Shown piece by piece: positions 45,502 to 53,269 of a stretch of 64,000 nt of DNA. A model generated the notes under the pieces. It was not told the origin of the DNA. It saw only the letters and a program-made list of their open reading frames with translations, and searched no databases. Numbering within the stretch: the first letter of the stretch is position 1; each line of letters opens with the position of its first letter. The stretch is from Pseudoflavitalea sp. G-6-1-2 (GTDB lineage Bacteria; Bacteroidota; Bacteroidia; Chitinophagales; Chitinophagaceae). The DNA is taken from assembly GCF_012927185.1 (NCBI RefSeq), contig NZ_JABBGB010000001.1:248001-312000 (forward strand), in the 5' to 3' direction. Made by a program: the position numbers and the translations under genes.

Positions 45502-45909
45502 ATGAAGATAGAGGTTTCAAAAGAAATGCAATTCAAAACCGCCCGCAGCGGAGGAAAAGGCGGGCAGAACGTGAACAAAGTGGAAACAATGGTTGAAGGA
45601 TATTTCCACATTGCAAATTCAGCAATACTGAACGGGGAACAAAAAGCGTTATTAGCTGCGAAACTGGCTTCCAAAATAAATTCGGAAGGATTTTTGCAAG
45701 TAAAAAGCCAGGTCTACCGGACGCAGCTCGGCAACAAAGCGGAAGTGATCAGAAAAACCAATGCACTGATTGAACAGGCATTGAAGAAAGAGAAAAAACG
45801 AGTAGCAACCAAACCTTCTGCAGGTTCCAAAGCCAAAAGACTCGACACCAAGAAAAAGGCGGGGCAGCAGAAGCAGAGCAGACAAAAGATCCGGCGAGAC
45901 GATCTTTAA
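45502..45909 (+). CDS. arfB: Alternative ribosome-rescue factor, peptidyl-tRNA hydrolase ArfB
   Basis: A 135-residue protein related to release-factor domain 3. The catalytic GGQ is at 20-22 in 'SGGKGGQNVNKVET', followed by a basic, disordered C-terminal tail rich in Lys/Arg, which in ArfB (YaeJ) enters the empty mRNA channel of stalled ribosomes. It frees nascent chains from non-stop ribosomes. The ATG at 45502 is preceded by tatcttta, one base off the -7 consensus. It is divergent from dtd and 15 bp upstream of the MbnP-like gene. Confidence 0.92.
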   Translation: MKIEVSKEMQFKTARSGGKGGQNVNKVETMVEGYFHIANSAILNGEQKALLAAKLASKINSEGFLQVKSQVYRTQLGNKAEVIRKTNALIEQALKKEKKRVATKPSAGSKAKRLDTKKKAGQQKQSRQKIRRDDL

Positions 45910-45924
45910 CCCTAAACCCAATCT

Positions 45925-46719
45925 ATGAACCAGTTGCATTTCTCTGTTCAACGCATTGCATACCTCCTTGTTTGTACCCTCCTGTTTGCAGCCTGCCAGA
46001 AAGAAGCAAATAATAAAGTTGAAGGCCTGGAAACCAATATGACACTGCATTTCACACCTGTTGTGAAATACGACTCAGTACGCATGTACTTCGATACGGT
46101 CAGTTATGAAAATGCCTTCCAGGAACGATTTACAGTAAAGAATTTCAAGTTCTATATTCGGTCTATCAGATTATCCAATGCAGAAACCGGAGATGCTTTT
46201 CAGACATCCGCTGAAAAATATTTTCTGGTTAATTTCAAAGACACGCCAACGGCTGAAGTAAAATTCGGCGTACTACCGTCTAAGTATAACCGACTTTCTT
46301 TCATCATCGGTGTAGACAGTGCAACTACAGTAAGTGCTACTAAAGCAGAAGCCCTCGATCCCGGCAAGGGGATGTTCTGGAATGATGATGCGGGCTATAT
46401 CTTCGCCAAACTCGAAGGCACTTCTCCTTCTTCCACGGCATCGGGCAAAACCTTCGCCTACAATATCGGCGGATTCAAATCTTCAGTTGATGCCAATAAA
46501 GAAATACAACTGCTCTTCCCTTATGGCAAGCAGGTGACTATGGATGCCAATAAAAGCACCACCATCGAGATCACGGCAGACGTGTACGACTGGTTCAGGA
46601 ACCCGCACGACATAAAGATTTCCCAAACCCCAACCTGCAATACACCGGGTGTACTGGCAGCTGCGGTAGCCGAGAACTACTCCAAAATGTTTACGATAAT
46701 GTCCGTGAAAAATAATTGA
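45925..46719 (+). CDS. MbnP-like lipoprotein
   Basis: A 264-residue lipoprotein with lipobox 'LLFAAC' (Cys24). 'NFKFYIRSIRLSN' (73-85), 'GMFWNDDAGYIFAKLEG' (149-165) and a beta-sandwich pattern match the MbnP family, periplasmic proteins associated with MbnH di-haem enzymes and methanobactin or copper loci. The typical tryptophan-rich form of the central motif is altered here to 'FWNDDAGY'. No MbnH partner gene lies next to it in this window. Copper handling is therefore only a family-based guess. Confidence 0.75.
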   Translation: MNQLHFSVQRIAYLLVCTLLFAACQKEANNKVEGLETNMTLHFTPVVKYDSVRMYFDTVSYENAFQERFTVKNFKFYIRSIRLSNAETGDAFQTSAEKYFLVNFKDTPTAEVKFGVLPSKYNRLSFIIGVDSATTVSATKAEALDPGKGMFWNDDAGYIFAKLEGTSPSSTASGKTFAYNIGGFKSSVDANKEIQLLFPYGKQVTMDANKSTTIEITADVYDWFRNPHDIKISQTPTCNTPGVLAAAVAENYSKMFTIMSVKNN

Positions 46720-46770
46720 AAGGCGTGAGCATTAGCAAGTGAGCAGAGGAACGATAAGTTAGTTTGCTGA

Positions 46771-47343
46771 TCAGTAATTCAGCAGGCTTTTCAGCTGACC
46801 TTCTTTGTTGTAGGCGAGTTCGAATTTTTCGTCGCCTGCTTTTGGTTCTACGTAGATATTGATGCGAACCGGATCTTCACCACCGTCGTAGCCCGGTGCA
46901 TTGATGAGTACTTCTTTTACTTCAAGCCCTGGTCTTCTGATCTCTTTGGCAAGTTTGAAAATGCTCGCTTTGATGAGATCGGGGATCATTTGCAGATCCT
47001 GCAGGGTTTTGAGCGAGAAAAGTACCGTGGAATTTCCGCCGGTTTTCAGCGGCGTCACCGCCAATTCCGTCCAGTCGCCTTTTTTTAATTGCCTGACTAC
47101 CAGGCTGTCAGTTGCTTTCTGTACTACTCCGGTGGCGGTTAGAATAAATCCTGAGCTATCGTCGTAACGCATATGGATAGCGGAGTAGCTGCCTTCATTC
47201 CCAAACTGTTCTTCCAGCTGATACACGATAGCCCTGATCCCCTCCTTCGATTCGTAACTGCGGGTTTCGGTGGTACGGCATCCTGAAAATGAAACAAGTA
47301 AGAGCAGACAGAGAAAAGACCCTGACGCGAACAATTTAATCAT
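46771..47343 (-). CDS. Lipoprotein of unknown function
   Basis: A 190-residue protein with a signal peptide and lipobox 'SFSGC' (Cys22). The mature part is beta-rich with no motif I recognise; 'YDGGEDPVRINIYVEPKAG' is a notable acidic turn near the C-terminus. It is convergent with the MbnP-like gene (51 bp apart). Probably attached to the outer membrane. Confidence 0.7.
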   Translation of the reverse strand: MIKLFASGSFLCLLLLVSFSGCRTTETRSYESKEGIRAIVYQLEEQFGNEGSYSAIHMRYDDSSGFILTATGVVQKATDSLVVRQLKKGDWTELAVTPLKTGGNSTVLFSLKTLQDLQMIPDLIKASIFKLAKEIRRPGLEVKEVLINAPGYDGGEDPVRINIYVEPKAGDEKFELAYNKEGQLKSLLNY

Positions 47344-47623
47344 CCCTTCGTTTAAGATTTGCGAATTTTGTTTATTAGAGGCATTGGATCCAGGTGAAAT
47401 TTCGATTTTTCAGGAAGGATAAAGTTCTGGATGTGGTGTTAAGAATAGTTGCAGATAGCAGAATGAATAGGAAAAATCTGTGCCAAAGTACTTGATATGG
47501 ACAGTTATCCTGGCCAGCCTGTGAAAAATCTTTCATTCTGTTGATCCTGATCAATTGCCTTCTAAAAAAACGTTCAGAAAAAAGTAAGAAATCTTCTTCT
47601 AAAATTACACAAGATCGATATAA

Positions 47624-48262
47624 ATGAAAATCGGAATCATTGGAGCCGGCAGTGTAGGCAAAGTACTTGCGAAAGGATGGATCGACGTCGGCCACTCAGT
47701 TAAGATCAGCAGCCGCGACCCTCACAGTGAAAGCCTCTTTGTCTGGAAAGAACAGATGGGATCCGAATGCCATACAGGAAGTTTCGAAGAAGCAGCAGCT
47801 TTTGGAGACGTGATTATTCTGGCAGTCAATTGGTCGGGCATCGAAGCTGTGCTGCAAAAAATCGGACAAACAGCTCTCCATAATAAAGTAGTGATAGACC
47901 TTTCCAACGCAGTTGAATTCAGCGAAACACCGCAGCTTGCACTCAAAGGCATATCGGCCGGAGAGCTGATACAGCAATGGTTACCGGAGAGCCGTGTAGT
48001 GAAAACACTCAATATGGTTGGCTCTTCTTCCATGGTTCATCCACACTACGACGAAGGCATTCCCGCCATGTTCCTTTGCGGAAATGATGAAGAAGCCAAA
48101 CAGATCGTGGAAGGGCTATTGCAACAGATCGGCTGGAAAACCATTCTCGATATTGGTGATATTACCCGAAGCGGGTTGTTAGAATCACTCATGCTTACCT
48201 GCCTCATCAGCGAAATAAAACAGCAATGTTTCGGTGCTGCGTTTGCGTTACTTCGCAAATGA
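47624..48262 (+). CDS. NAD(P)-binding F420-reductase-like protein
   Basis: A 212-residue Rossmann protein starting with 'KIGIIGAGSVGKVLA' (GxGxxG at 7-12) and, after the second strand, 'SSRDP', which suits NADP(H). It belongs to the NpdG/F420-dependent reductase-like group ('DVIILAVNWSG', 'VVKTLNMVGSSSM'). Bacteroidota do not make F420, so a different substrate is likely. It is encoded alone, convergent with the DUF5690 gene. Confidence 0.82.
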   Translation: MKIGIIGAGSVGKVLAKGWIDVGHSVKISSRDPHSESLFVWKEQMGSECHTGSFEEAAAFGDVIILAVNWSGIEAVLQKIGQTALHNKVVIDLSNAVEFSETPQLALKGISAGELIQQWLPESRVVKTLNMVGSSSMVHPHYDEGIPAMFLCGNDEEAKQIVEGLLQQIGWKTILDIGDITRSGLLESLMLTCLISEIKQQCFGAAFALLRK

Positions 48263-48291
48263 CCGTTGCAAGGCCTTTGTAACCGGGTAGC

Positions 48292-49584
48292 TCAGTGTAA
48301 TCTGGCATCAGGAGCAGTCTTGTATTTACGGCTGAAGTACAATAATGAAAACAAAGTACCGGCAATGCCTATCACCGAAAATATCATCACACTGTTAGGA
48401 TAAAATTGAGACCAGGTTAGTTTTATCTGGAATATTTCTTTGCTCAGCATTACGAACGAGCTTCCGAGATAACCCCACGCATCTGCGAGGTAGATGAGAA
48501 AACCTACATTGCCGGCGATCCGGAAAGTAGCAATCAGCCTTTCGAAAAAGATGCAGTTGAAAGGAATATAGCCCATGTACAGCCCAAGGCCTGCGAGCTG
48601 CATCCATAGCGCTCCGCTGATCTTTCCGCTGAGGAATAGAAATGATGAAATGCCCGCCAGCACAAAACCTGCAATAATTACAAAGTGAATCAACCGGAAA
48701 GCGCGCATATTGTTGCGCACCAGCATCAGCAATCCGAGTATAGCCAGTACGCATACAGATGTGATGGTCTCCGTTTGTGTGAAGATGGCCGGTTTGCTTC
48801 CATACCCCAGTTCGGACCATAGATTGGCCATAAAGTTGTCGCGCAGATCGCGCATGATGGTGAGAAAAAGATAAGTGATCACAATGGCAAATACACCCCA
48901 CCCGAACTGATGCAGGAATTTTCTTCTGGCTTCTTTCGACATGGGAAGGCGAACCGTTCTTTCCTGAATATCCTGTGCATCGGGAGCGGGTATGCGTTCG
49001 AGCAGATACATGAATGCAACGAGTGGAATTAAGAAAACCAATCCGGTTGCAAAAGCGATCCACTGCTCTGGTACCTGCCAGCTATCGCGCAACCAGATTG
49101 CCACAGAGCGGGTGAATCCTCCCGCAAAAACAAAACTCACGGCCATGCTTGCACCAATTAGATCGGTGGCTCTTCTTCCTTCCACATAACTGAATACGAT
49201 GCCCCACATGAAGCCCAGCATAAATCCGTTTACGAAGAGGCAGAGCATTCCCCATGGAGCAGGGATTATTCCAAAGATGAGCAGTGAAAACCAGGAGATG
49301 CCAATCAGCAGTGCACTGGTTTTCCATCTGGATTTTCTTTTCAGCTCTGAGATGAATCGGATGCCATAGAACTTGCTGAGCATGTATCCGATAACCTGAC
49401 TGATGATGAGCAGTACCTGATACCGGATACCCCAGAAACTCAAACCTTCAAAACTGGCTACAGTAAAGGGTTTCCGGTAAGCGAACACAGATGTATAAGC
49501 AAGGAAGGCCACGATGGCGGCATAGATAGCGGTGAGCAGCTGCTTCCGTGTAAAAGCAGTGTTTGTTTCGGTTAAGGTTGACAA
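48292..49584 (-). CDS. DUF5690/MFS-like membrane transporter
   Basis: A 430-residue protein with about 12 membrane helices and an MFS-like layout ('LAYTSVFAYRKPFTVASF' in helix 1, long central loop near 205-230). It matches DUF5690 as I recall it. It lies 5 bp after the phosphonatase-like HAD gene and must be co-transcribed, so it probably imports the substrate, or exports the product, of that enzyme. No direct evidence for the substrate. Confidence 0.8.
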   Translation of the reverse strand: MSTLTETNTAFTRKQLLTAIYAAIVAFLAYTSVFAYRKPFTVASFEGLSFWGIRYQVLLIISQVIGYMLSKFYGIRFISELKRKSRWKTSALLIGISWFSLLIFGIIPAPWGMLCLFVNGFMLGFMWGIVFSYVEGRRATDLIGASMAVSFVFAGGFTRSVAIWLRDSWQVPEQWIAFATGLVFLIPLVAFMYLLERIPAPDAQDIQERTVRLPMSKEARRKFLHQFGWGVFAIVITYLFLTIMRDLRDNFMANLWSELGYGSKPAIFTQTETITSVCVLAILGLLMLVRNNMRAFRLIHFVIIAGFVLAGISSFLFLSGKISGALWMQLAGLGLYMGYIPFNCIFFERLIATFRIAGNVGFLIYLADAWGYLGSSFVMLSKEIFQIKLTWSQFYPNSVMIFSVIGIAGTLFSLLYFSRKYKTAPDARLH

Positions 49585-49589
49585 GCTAT

Positions 49590-50267
49590 TCAGATTAGTG
49601 ATTGCAATTCCTGCAGGTTATGAATGATGTAGTCCGCGCCGTATTGCTGCAATTGTTCCTTGGTGCATGCTCCTGTGGTGATGCCCACTACGAGTCCGCA
49701 TCCTGCATTCTTTCCTTCCTGTACATCGGCAGCTGTATCGCCTATTTTGATTACGTCTCTGCTGTTTTGAATGCCGAGTGTAGACATCAGGGAGTGGATC
49801 ATATGAGGAGCAGGTCTTCCTTCGGCTACTTCATCGCTGCTGATCACAGCATGAATATGCGGGTGATTGATCCAATCTAGCCGGAAGAGAATTGTGTCGG
49901 CGATCCTCCTGGTGAAACCCGTGTTGAGCGCCACTTTCATGCCCTGCTCGTGCAGCCGCAGAAAAAGGTTTTCAGCATCGGTGAGTGGTTCGAGCAGATC
50001 GTTGTGCTCATAGAAGCGGATCATCAGTTCGGTGAAATGTTCGTGGATATCCGATACCAGCTGTTCATCAACGGGCGTTCCACCTGCTTTGAGCAGGGAA
50101 CGTATGGCGTCGATCTTTCTGTATCCCATCACACGGTTGAGGGCATCGTTGTCTGGTTTGGGAATACCATAGTCGATAAAGGCTTCGATAAAGGCATCGG
50201 CCACATTCCCCTGATCACGGATAGTAGTGCCTGCCATATCGAAAACTACAAGTTTTGTTGAGGGCAT
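49590..50267 (-). CDS. Phosphonatase-like HAD hydrolase
   Basis: A 225-residue HAD enzyme. The nucleophile loop is Asp10-Met-Ala12-Gly-Thr-Thr: Ala takes the place of the second Asp, as in phosphonoacetaldehyde hydrolase. 'GDTAADVQEG' supplies the Mg2+ acids. In the cap, 'VMGYRKIDAI' holds Lys51 in a setting like the Schiff-base lysine of PhnX. It may cleave a C-P bond in a phosphonate or an analogous phosphate ester. The upstream TTG at 50276 is less likely than the ATG at 50267. It forms an operon with the DUF5690 transporter. A terminator-like hairpin lies about 85 bp upstream, in its possible leader. Confidence 0.85.
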   Translation of the reverse strand: MPSTKLVVFDMAGTTIRDQGNVADAFIEAFIDYGIPKPDNDALNRVMGYRKIDAIRSLLKAGGTPVDEQLVSDIHEHFTELMIRFYEHNDLLEPLTDAENLFLRLHEQGMKVALNTGFTRRIADTILFRLDWINHPHIHAVISSDEVAEGRPAPHMIHSLMSTLGIQNSRDVIKIGDTAADVQEGKNAGCGLVVGITTGACTKEQLQQYGADYIIHNLQELQSLI

Positions 50268-50703
50268 ACACAGCAATTAACGGTGAACGTTCAGTAAGAT
50301 AAGATTTTGCCCTGATATGTGAATCAATCACCAGGCGCCGGAGGGAATAAAAAAGGGCGAAACCTGGAAAAGCTTCGCCGTCAACATTAAGAAACTGCTA
50401 CGATTGCTCTTGATTTGCCTATAAAAATTTTTACGTTGTTCGTGTGATTGGGCCTGCAATATCCGCACAGATCGGCAAATAAAAGCTGTCCGAAAGTTTG
50501 TTATCAATTAATTAATAGACCCCAAAACCTGTTGCGACATTAAATGAACAGATGTAGAAAATTCACCACATCAAAACATACGGTTGTTCTTTACCGATAG
50601 TTCGCAGCAGTTAATATTCCCTTCACAATAACTACACAATTACTTAACCATTCGTTTACCATTAGATCAGGCAGCAGTTGGAATTTTGCAAAACCGCTCT
50701 CGC
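50268..50703. other. Long divergent intergenic region
   Basis: About 436 bp between the HAD gene and the LpxH-like gene, with no good open frame. It contains the minus-strand hairpin at 50349-50380 and is AT-rich between 50400 and 50680. It could hold a leader RNA for the HAD operon or a small RNA; no known riboswitch was recognised. Confidence 0.5.
50349..50380 (-). terminator. Terminator-like hairpin upstream of the HAD-DUF5690 operon
   Basis: On the minus strand ggcgaa and ttcgcc pair around a 12-base loop, followed by c and six T. It stands before, not after, a minus-strand gene, so it either ends an unannotated RNA or acts as an attenuator in the leader of the HAD gene. Confidence 0.55.
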
Positions 50704-51540
50704 ATGGATAAACGATCTGTTGATGTAGTAGTGATTTCAGATGTGCATCTCGGCACATACGGGTGCAGGGCCAAAGAATTGGTGGCCTATCTGAAAAGCA
50801 TCACACCAAACATCCTTATTCTCAATGGGGATATTATCGATTGCTGGCAATTCTCCAAACGTTACTTCCCTTCTTCGCATATGGCCGTGATAAAAGAAGT
50901 GCTGAACATGATGATGCAGGGCACGAGGGTTTTTTACATCACCGGCAATCACGATGAGCAAATGCGCCGCTATACCGACTTTCAGCTCAGCAACTTTACA
51001 CTCACAGATAAACTGGTACTGGAGATCGACAATAAGATGACCTGGATCTTCCACGGTGATGTATTCGATAATACCACCAAAGGCGGAGCAAAGATCATCG
51101 CCAAACTCGGCAGCAATGGTTACGCCATGCTGATTCTCTTCAACCGCTTTGTGAACAAATTGCTCAAAGCAATAGGCCGAGAGAAACTATCCATCTCCAA
51201 AAAAGTGATGGAAGAAGTGAACAAGGCCGTTACCAAGATCAACGATTTTGAAACCATCGCAGCAGAGCTGGCCATCGATAAAAAATATGATTATGTGATT
51301 TGCGGACATATCCACCAGCCACAGAAGCGTGTAGTGAAAACCGAAAAAGGCGAAGTGGTGTATCTGAATTCCGGCGATTGGGTGGAACATCTCACCGCAC
51401 TGGAATATCAGCAGGGAGAATGGAAAATCTTCGAGTACGACGAAGGCAAGTTCCAGCACATGCCTGCACAGGAGACCAAAATGCCGCTGAACGTACTCAC
51501 AGACGAAATAAGTTTTTACATCAACTCACTGGCCATATAG
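50704..51540 (+). CDS. LpxH-like metallophosphoesterase (UDP-2,3-diacylglucosamine diphosphatase-like)
   Basis: A 278-residue calcineurin-like phosphoesterase. Metal motifs: Asp13-x-His15 ('SDVHLG'), GDIID (42-46), GNHD (81-84), 'FHGDVFD' and 'GHIHQP' near residue 200. LpxH cleaves UDP-2,3-diacylglucosamine to lipid X in lipid A synthesis; this longer, C-terminally extended branch is common in Bacteroidota and its substrate may be another lipid-linked or nucleotide-linked diphosphate. The TTG at 50686 belongs to a GAATTTTG -7-like box, so the ATG at 50704 is used. The next gene, a glycosyltransferase, starts 21 bp later and is co-transcribed. Confidence 0.85.
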   Translation: MDKRSVDVVVISDVHLGTYGCRAKELVAYLKSITPNILILNGDIIDCWQFSKRYFPSSHMAVIKEVLNMMMQGTRVFYITGNHDEQMRRYTDFQLSNFTLTDKLVLEIDNKMTWIFHGDVFDNTTKGGAKIIAKLGSNGYAMLILFNRFVNKLLKAIGREKLSISKKVMEEVNKAVTKINDFETIAAELAIDKKYDYVICGHIHQPQKRVVKTEKGEVVYLNSGDWVEHLTALEYQQGEWKIFEYDEGKFQHMPAQETKMPLNVLTDEISFYINSLAI

Positions 51541-51561
51541 CCACACATATAAAAACACAGC

Positions 51562-52596
51562 ATGAAAATATTGTATTCAATACAGGCTACGGGAAACGGA
51601 CATATCAGCCGGGCCATGGAACTGCTGCCATATCTCGAAAAATTCGGAACAGTAGATATTTTTCTGAGCGGAGCCAACAGCACACTCCCGCTCGATGCTC
51701 CCATCAAATACCGCAGTGAAGGGCTCAGCCTCTTCTACACCTGCAAGGGAAGCCTGAATTACAGAAAGATCATGAGCAACGTTTCGCCCTTCCGCATCAT
51801 GAAAGAAGTGCGCGACCTGCCTGTTGAAAAATACGATCTGGTGCTGAACGATTTTGAATGCATCACCTCACTCGCCTGCGCAAAGAAAAAAGTTCCTTCC
51901 GTGAACTTCGGTCACCAGGCAAGTTTTATGAGCGATAAAACACCCCGCCCCGATAAGCCGAACAAGATCGGCGAATGGATTTTGCAGAACTATGCGAAAG
52001 CATCCCAGTATATCGGCCTGCACTTCGAGTGCTACGACGATTTCATTTTCTCACCCGTGATCAAAGAAGAGATACTGAAAGCAGAGGTGGTGAATAAGGG
52101 ACATATCACCGTTTATCTTCCTTCGTACTGCGACAATCAGCTGAGGGGTTACCTCACTCCGCTGAAAGACCATCGTTTTGAAGTGTTCTCCAAAGAAGTG
52201 AAGGAAGTAAAAACCGAAGGCCATATCACTTTCATACCGGTAGGCAAGCAGGCCTTCAATGAGAGCCTCATCAGCTGCCACGGCATTGTATGCGGAGCGG
52301 GATTTGAAACGCCGGCAGAAGCTATCCACCTGAAAAAGAAGATGATTGCCATTCCGATCAAGGGGCAATACGAGCAGCTCTGCAATGCGGCGGCGCTGAA
52401 GAAGATCGGCATCCGTACACCGGATAAGCTCGACGACGACTTTACAGATACCTTCAACAACTGGGTGAACGACGAAAATACACCTGGCGTGAATTACAAA
52501 TATTCAACGGAAGCGATAGTGAATATGCTGATGTATCGCTGCACAAATCTCCGATACGAACTCGATGTTCTTTATCCGGACCTGATTTTTAATTAA
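51562..52596 (+). CDS. GT-B glycosyltransferase
   Basis: A 344-residue protein with the GT-B layout of the MurG/GT28-like group. The N-terminus 'YSIQATGNGHISRAMEL' has the Gly-His-x-x-R loop, and 'GAGFETPAEAIHLKKKMIAIP' (about 239-259) is the nucleotide-sugar site. Acceptor and sugar are unknown. It follows the LpxH-like gene by 21 bp and ends at a terminator; the pairing suggests a shared envelope glycolipid pathway. Confidence 0.82.
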   Translation: MKILYSIQATGNGHISRAMELLPYLEKFGTVDIFLSGANSTLPLDAPIKYRSEGLSLFYTCKGSLNYRKIMSNVSPFRIMKEVRDLPVEKYDLVLNDFECITSLACAKKKVPSVNFGHQASFMSDKTPRPDKPNKIGEWILQNYAKASQYIGLHFECYDDFIFSPVIKEEILKAEVVNKGHITVYLPSYCDNQLRGYLTPLKDHRFEVFSKEVKEVKTEGHITFIPVGKQAFNESLISCHGIVCGAGFETPAEAIHLKKKMIAIPIKGQYEQLCNAAALKKIGIRTPDKLDDDFTDTFNNWVNDENTPGVNYKYSTEAIVNMLMYRCTNLRYELDVLYPDLIFN

Positions 52597-52638
52597 CGGT
52601 AATTGATTTCTTTTCCTGCGATTTTTTTTGGATTGAGT

Positions 52639-52671
52639 GGGTCTTCGGCAACGGAGGCCCTTTCTCTTTTT
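52639..52671 (+). terminator. Intrinsic terminator of the LpxH-like/glycosyltransferase operon
   Basis: A 9-bp stem allowing G-T pairs (gggtcttcg/cggaggccc) with a gcaa tetraloop, followed by tttctcttttt, 42 bp past the stop. Confidence 0.8.
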
Positions 52672-52742
52672 AGTACGTATGCTTAAAACTGCTTTTCATC
52701 TGCTGATAATCCCATTTCGTCTGTAGACTATTCAACTGGCAT

Positions 52743-52777
52743 AAAAAAAAGAGCCGTCACGATAGAAATCGAACGGC
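52743..52777 (-). terminator. Intrinsic terminator of an orphan minus-strand unit
   Basis: On the minus strand, gccgt pairs with acggc and an inner gat pairs with atc, followed by tc and eight T. The only minus-strand unit it can serve is the one starting near 53094. Confidence 0.75.
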
Positions 52778-52805
52778 GTTAGTCACATGAGAGGAAACCT
52801 CTCAC

Positions 52806-53048
52806 TTAAGAAAAATGTATAATGATTTGTAGAAATTTGAGTTCGCTTACAACACAGCAGCCTTGATAAGGTTCAATAGATGCAAGAAATCCAAAAAGTT
52901 CATAATAGCAGCAACAGAAATTACCTGCACCAAAAGTACATCCTAAATTTTCAAATAGCTTCACTACCTCTGAGATAATGATAAATGGCAAAATCGCCAT
53001 GTTGTACGCTACCATACATGGATCAACTGAAATCTTTAATCGCTGCAC
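52806..53048 (-). CDS. Possible small Cys-rich protein
   Basis: An 80-codon frame with a GTG start. The product has a hydrophobic middle ('MAILPFIIISEVVKLF') and a second half rich in Cys and aromatic residues ('GCTFGAGNFCCCYYELFGF', 'GCC'), eight Cys in all. I recognise no family. It lies inside an apparent transcription unit with a -7 box at 53094-53101 and a terminator at 52743-52777. The lack of a ribosome binding site and of relatives weakens it: the unit could equally be a non-coding RNA. A perfect 7-bp hairpin (tgagagg/cctctca, 52788-52804) follows the stop. Confidence 0.3.
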   Translation of the reverse strand: MQRLKISVDPCMVAYNMAILPFIIISEVVKLFENLGCTFGAGNFCCCYYELFGFLASIEPYQGCCVVSELKFLQIIIHFS

Positions 53049-53093
53049 GCCTTCACATTAAAATTTGATAAAAACCAGCCCCAGCAAGGGTTT

Positions 53094-53101
53094 CAAAAAT
53101 A
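53094..53101 (-). promoter_or_regulatory. -7 promoter box of the orphan unit
   Basis: A perfect TAnnTTTG (tatttttg, minus strand), 45 bases before the GTG of the Cys-rich frame and within the gap between two terminators. No clear -33 TTG. Confidence 0.45.
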
Positions 53102-53202
53102 CCCAACTACCTTGATTCCACGACGAAATGCACCTAATTGCTCATGAACAACCTGTTTTTTGCTAAATACACAGAATAAAATATTTTTTATGAAAAGCAA
53201 AA

Positions 53203-53230
53203 GGGAGGCTGTCTTTTCAGATAGCCTCCC
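53203..53230 (-). terminator. Intrinsic terminator of the beta-helix lipoprotein gene
   Basis: A 12-bp stem with one G-T pair (gggaggctgtct/agatagcctccc) and a tttc loop, followed on the minus strand by ttttgctttt, 40 bp past the stop. Confidence 0.88.
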
Positions 53231-53269
53231 TCTGCGGATAAGGAGTTGTGTTATTGCTGTAGTTGTGTG

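Noticed and set aside
47344-47623. 280-bp gap with a minus-strand frame from 47695 to 47375
   Set aside because: The frame overlaps the start of the NADP-binding gene antisense, lacks a promoter and encodes no recognisable domain; nothing else was seen in the gap.
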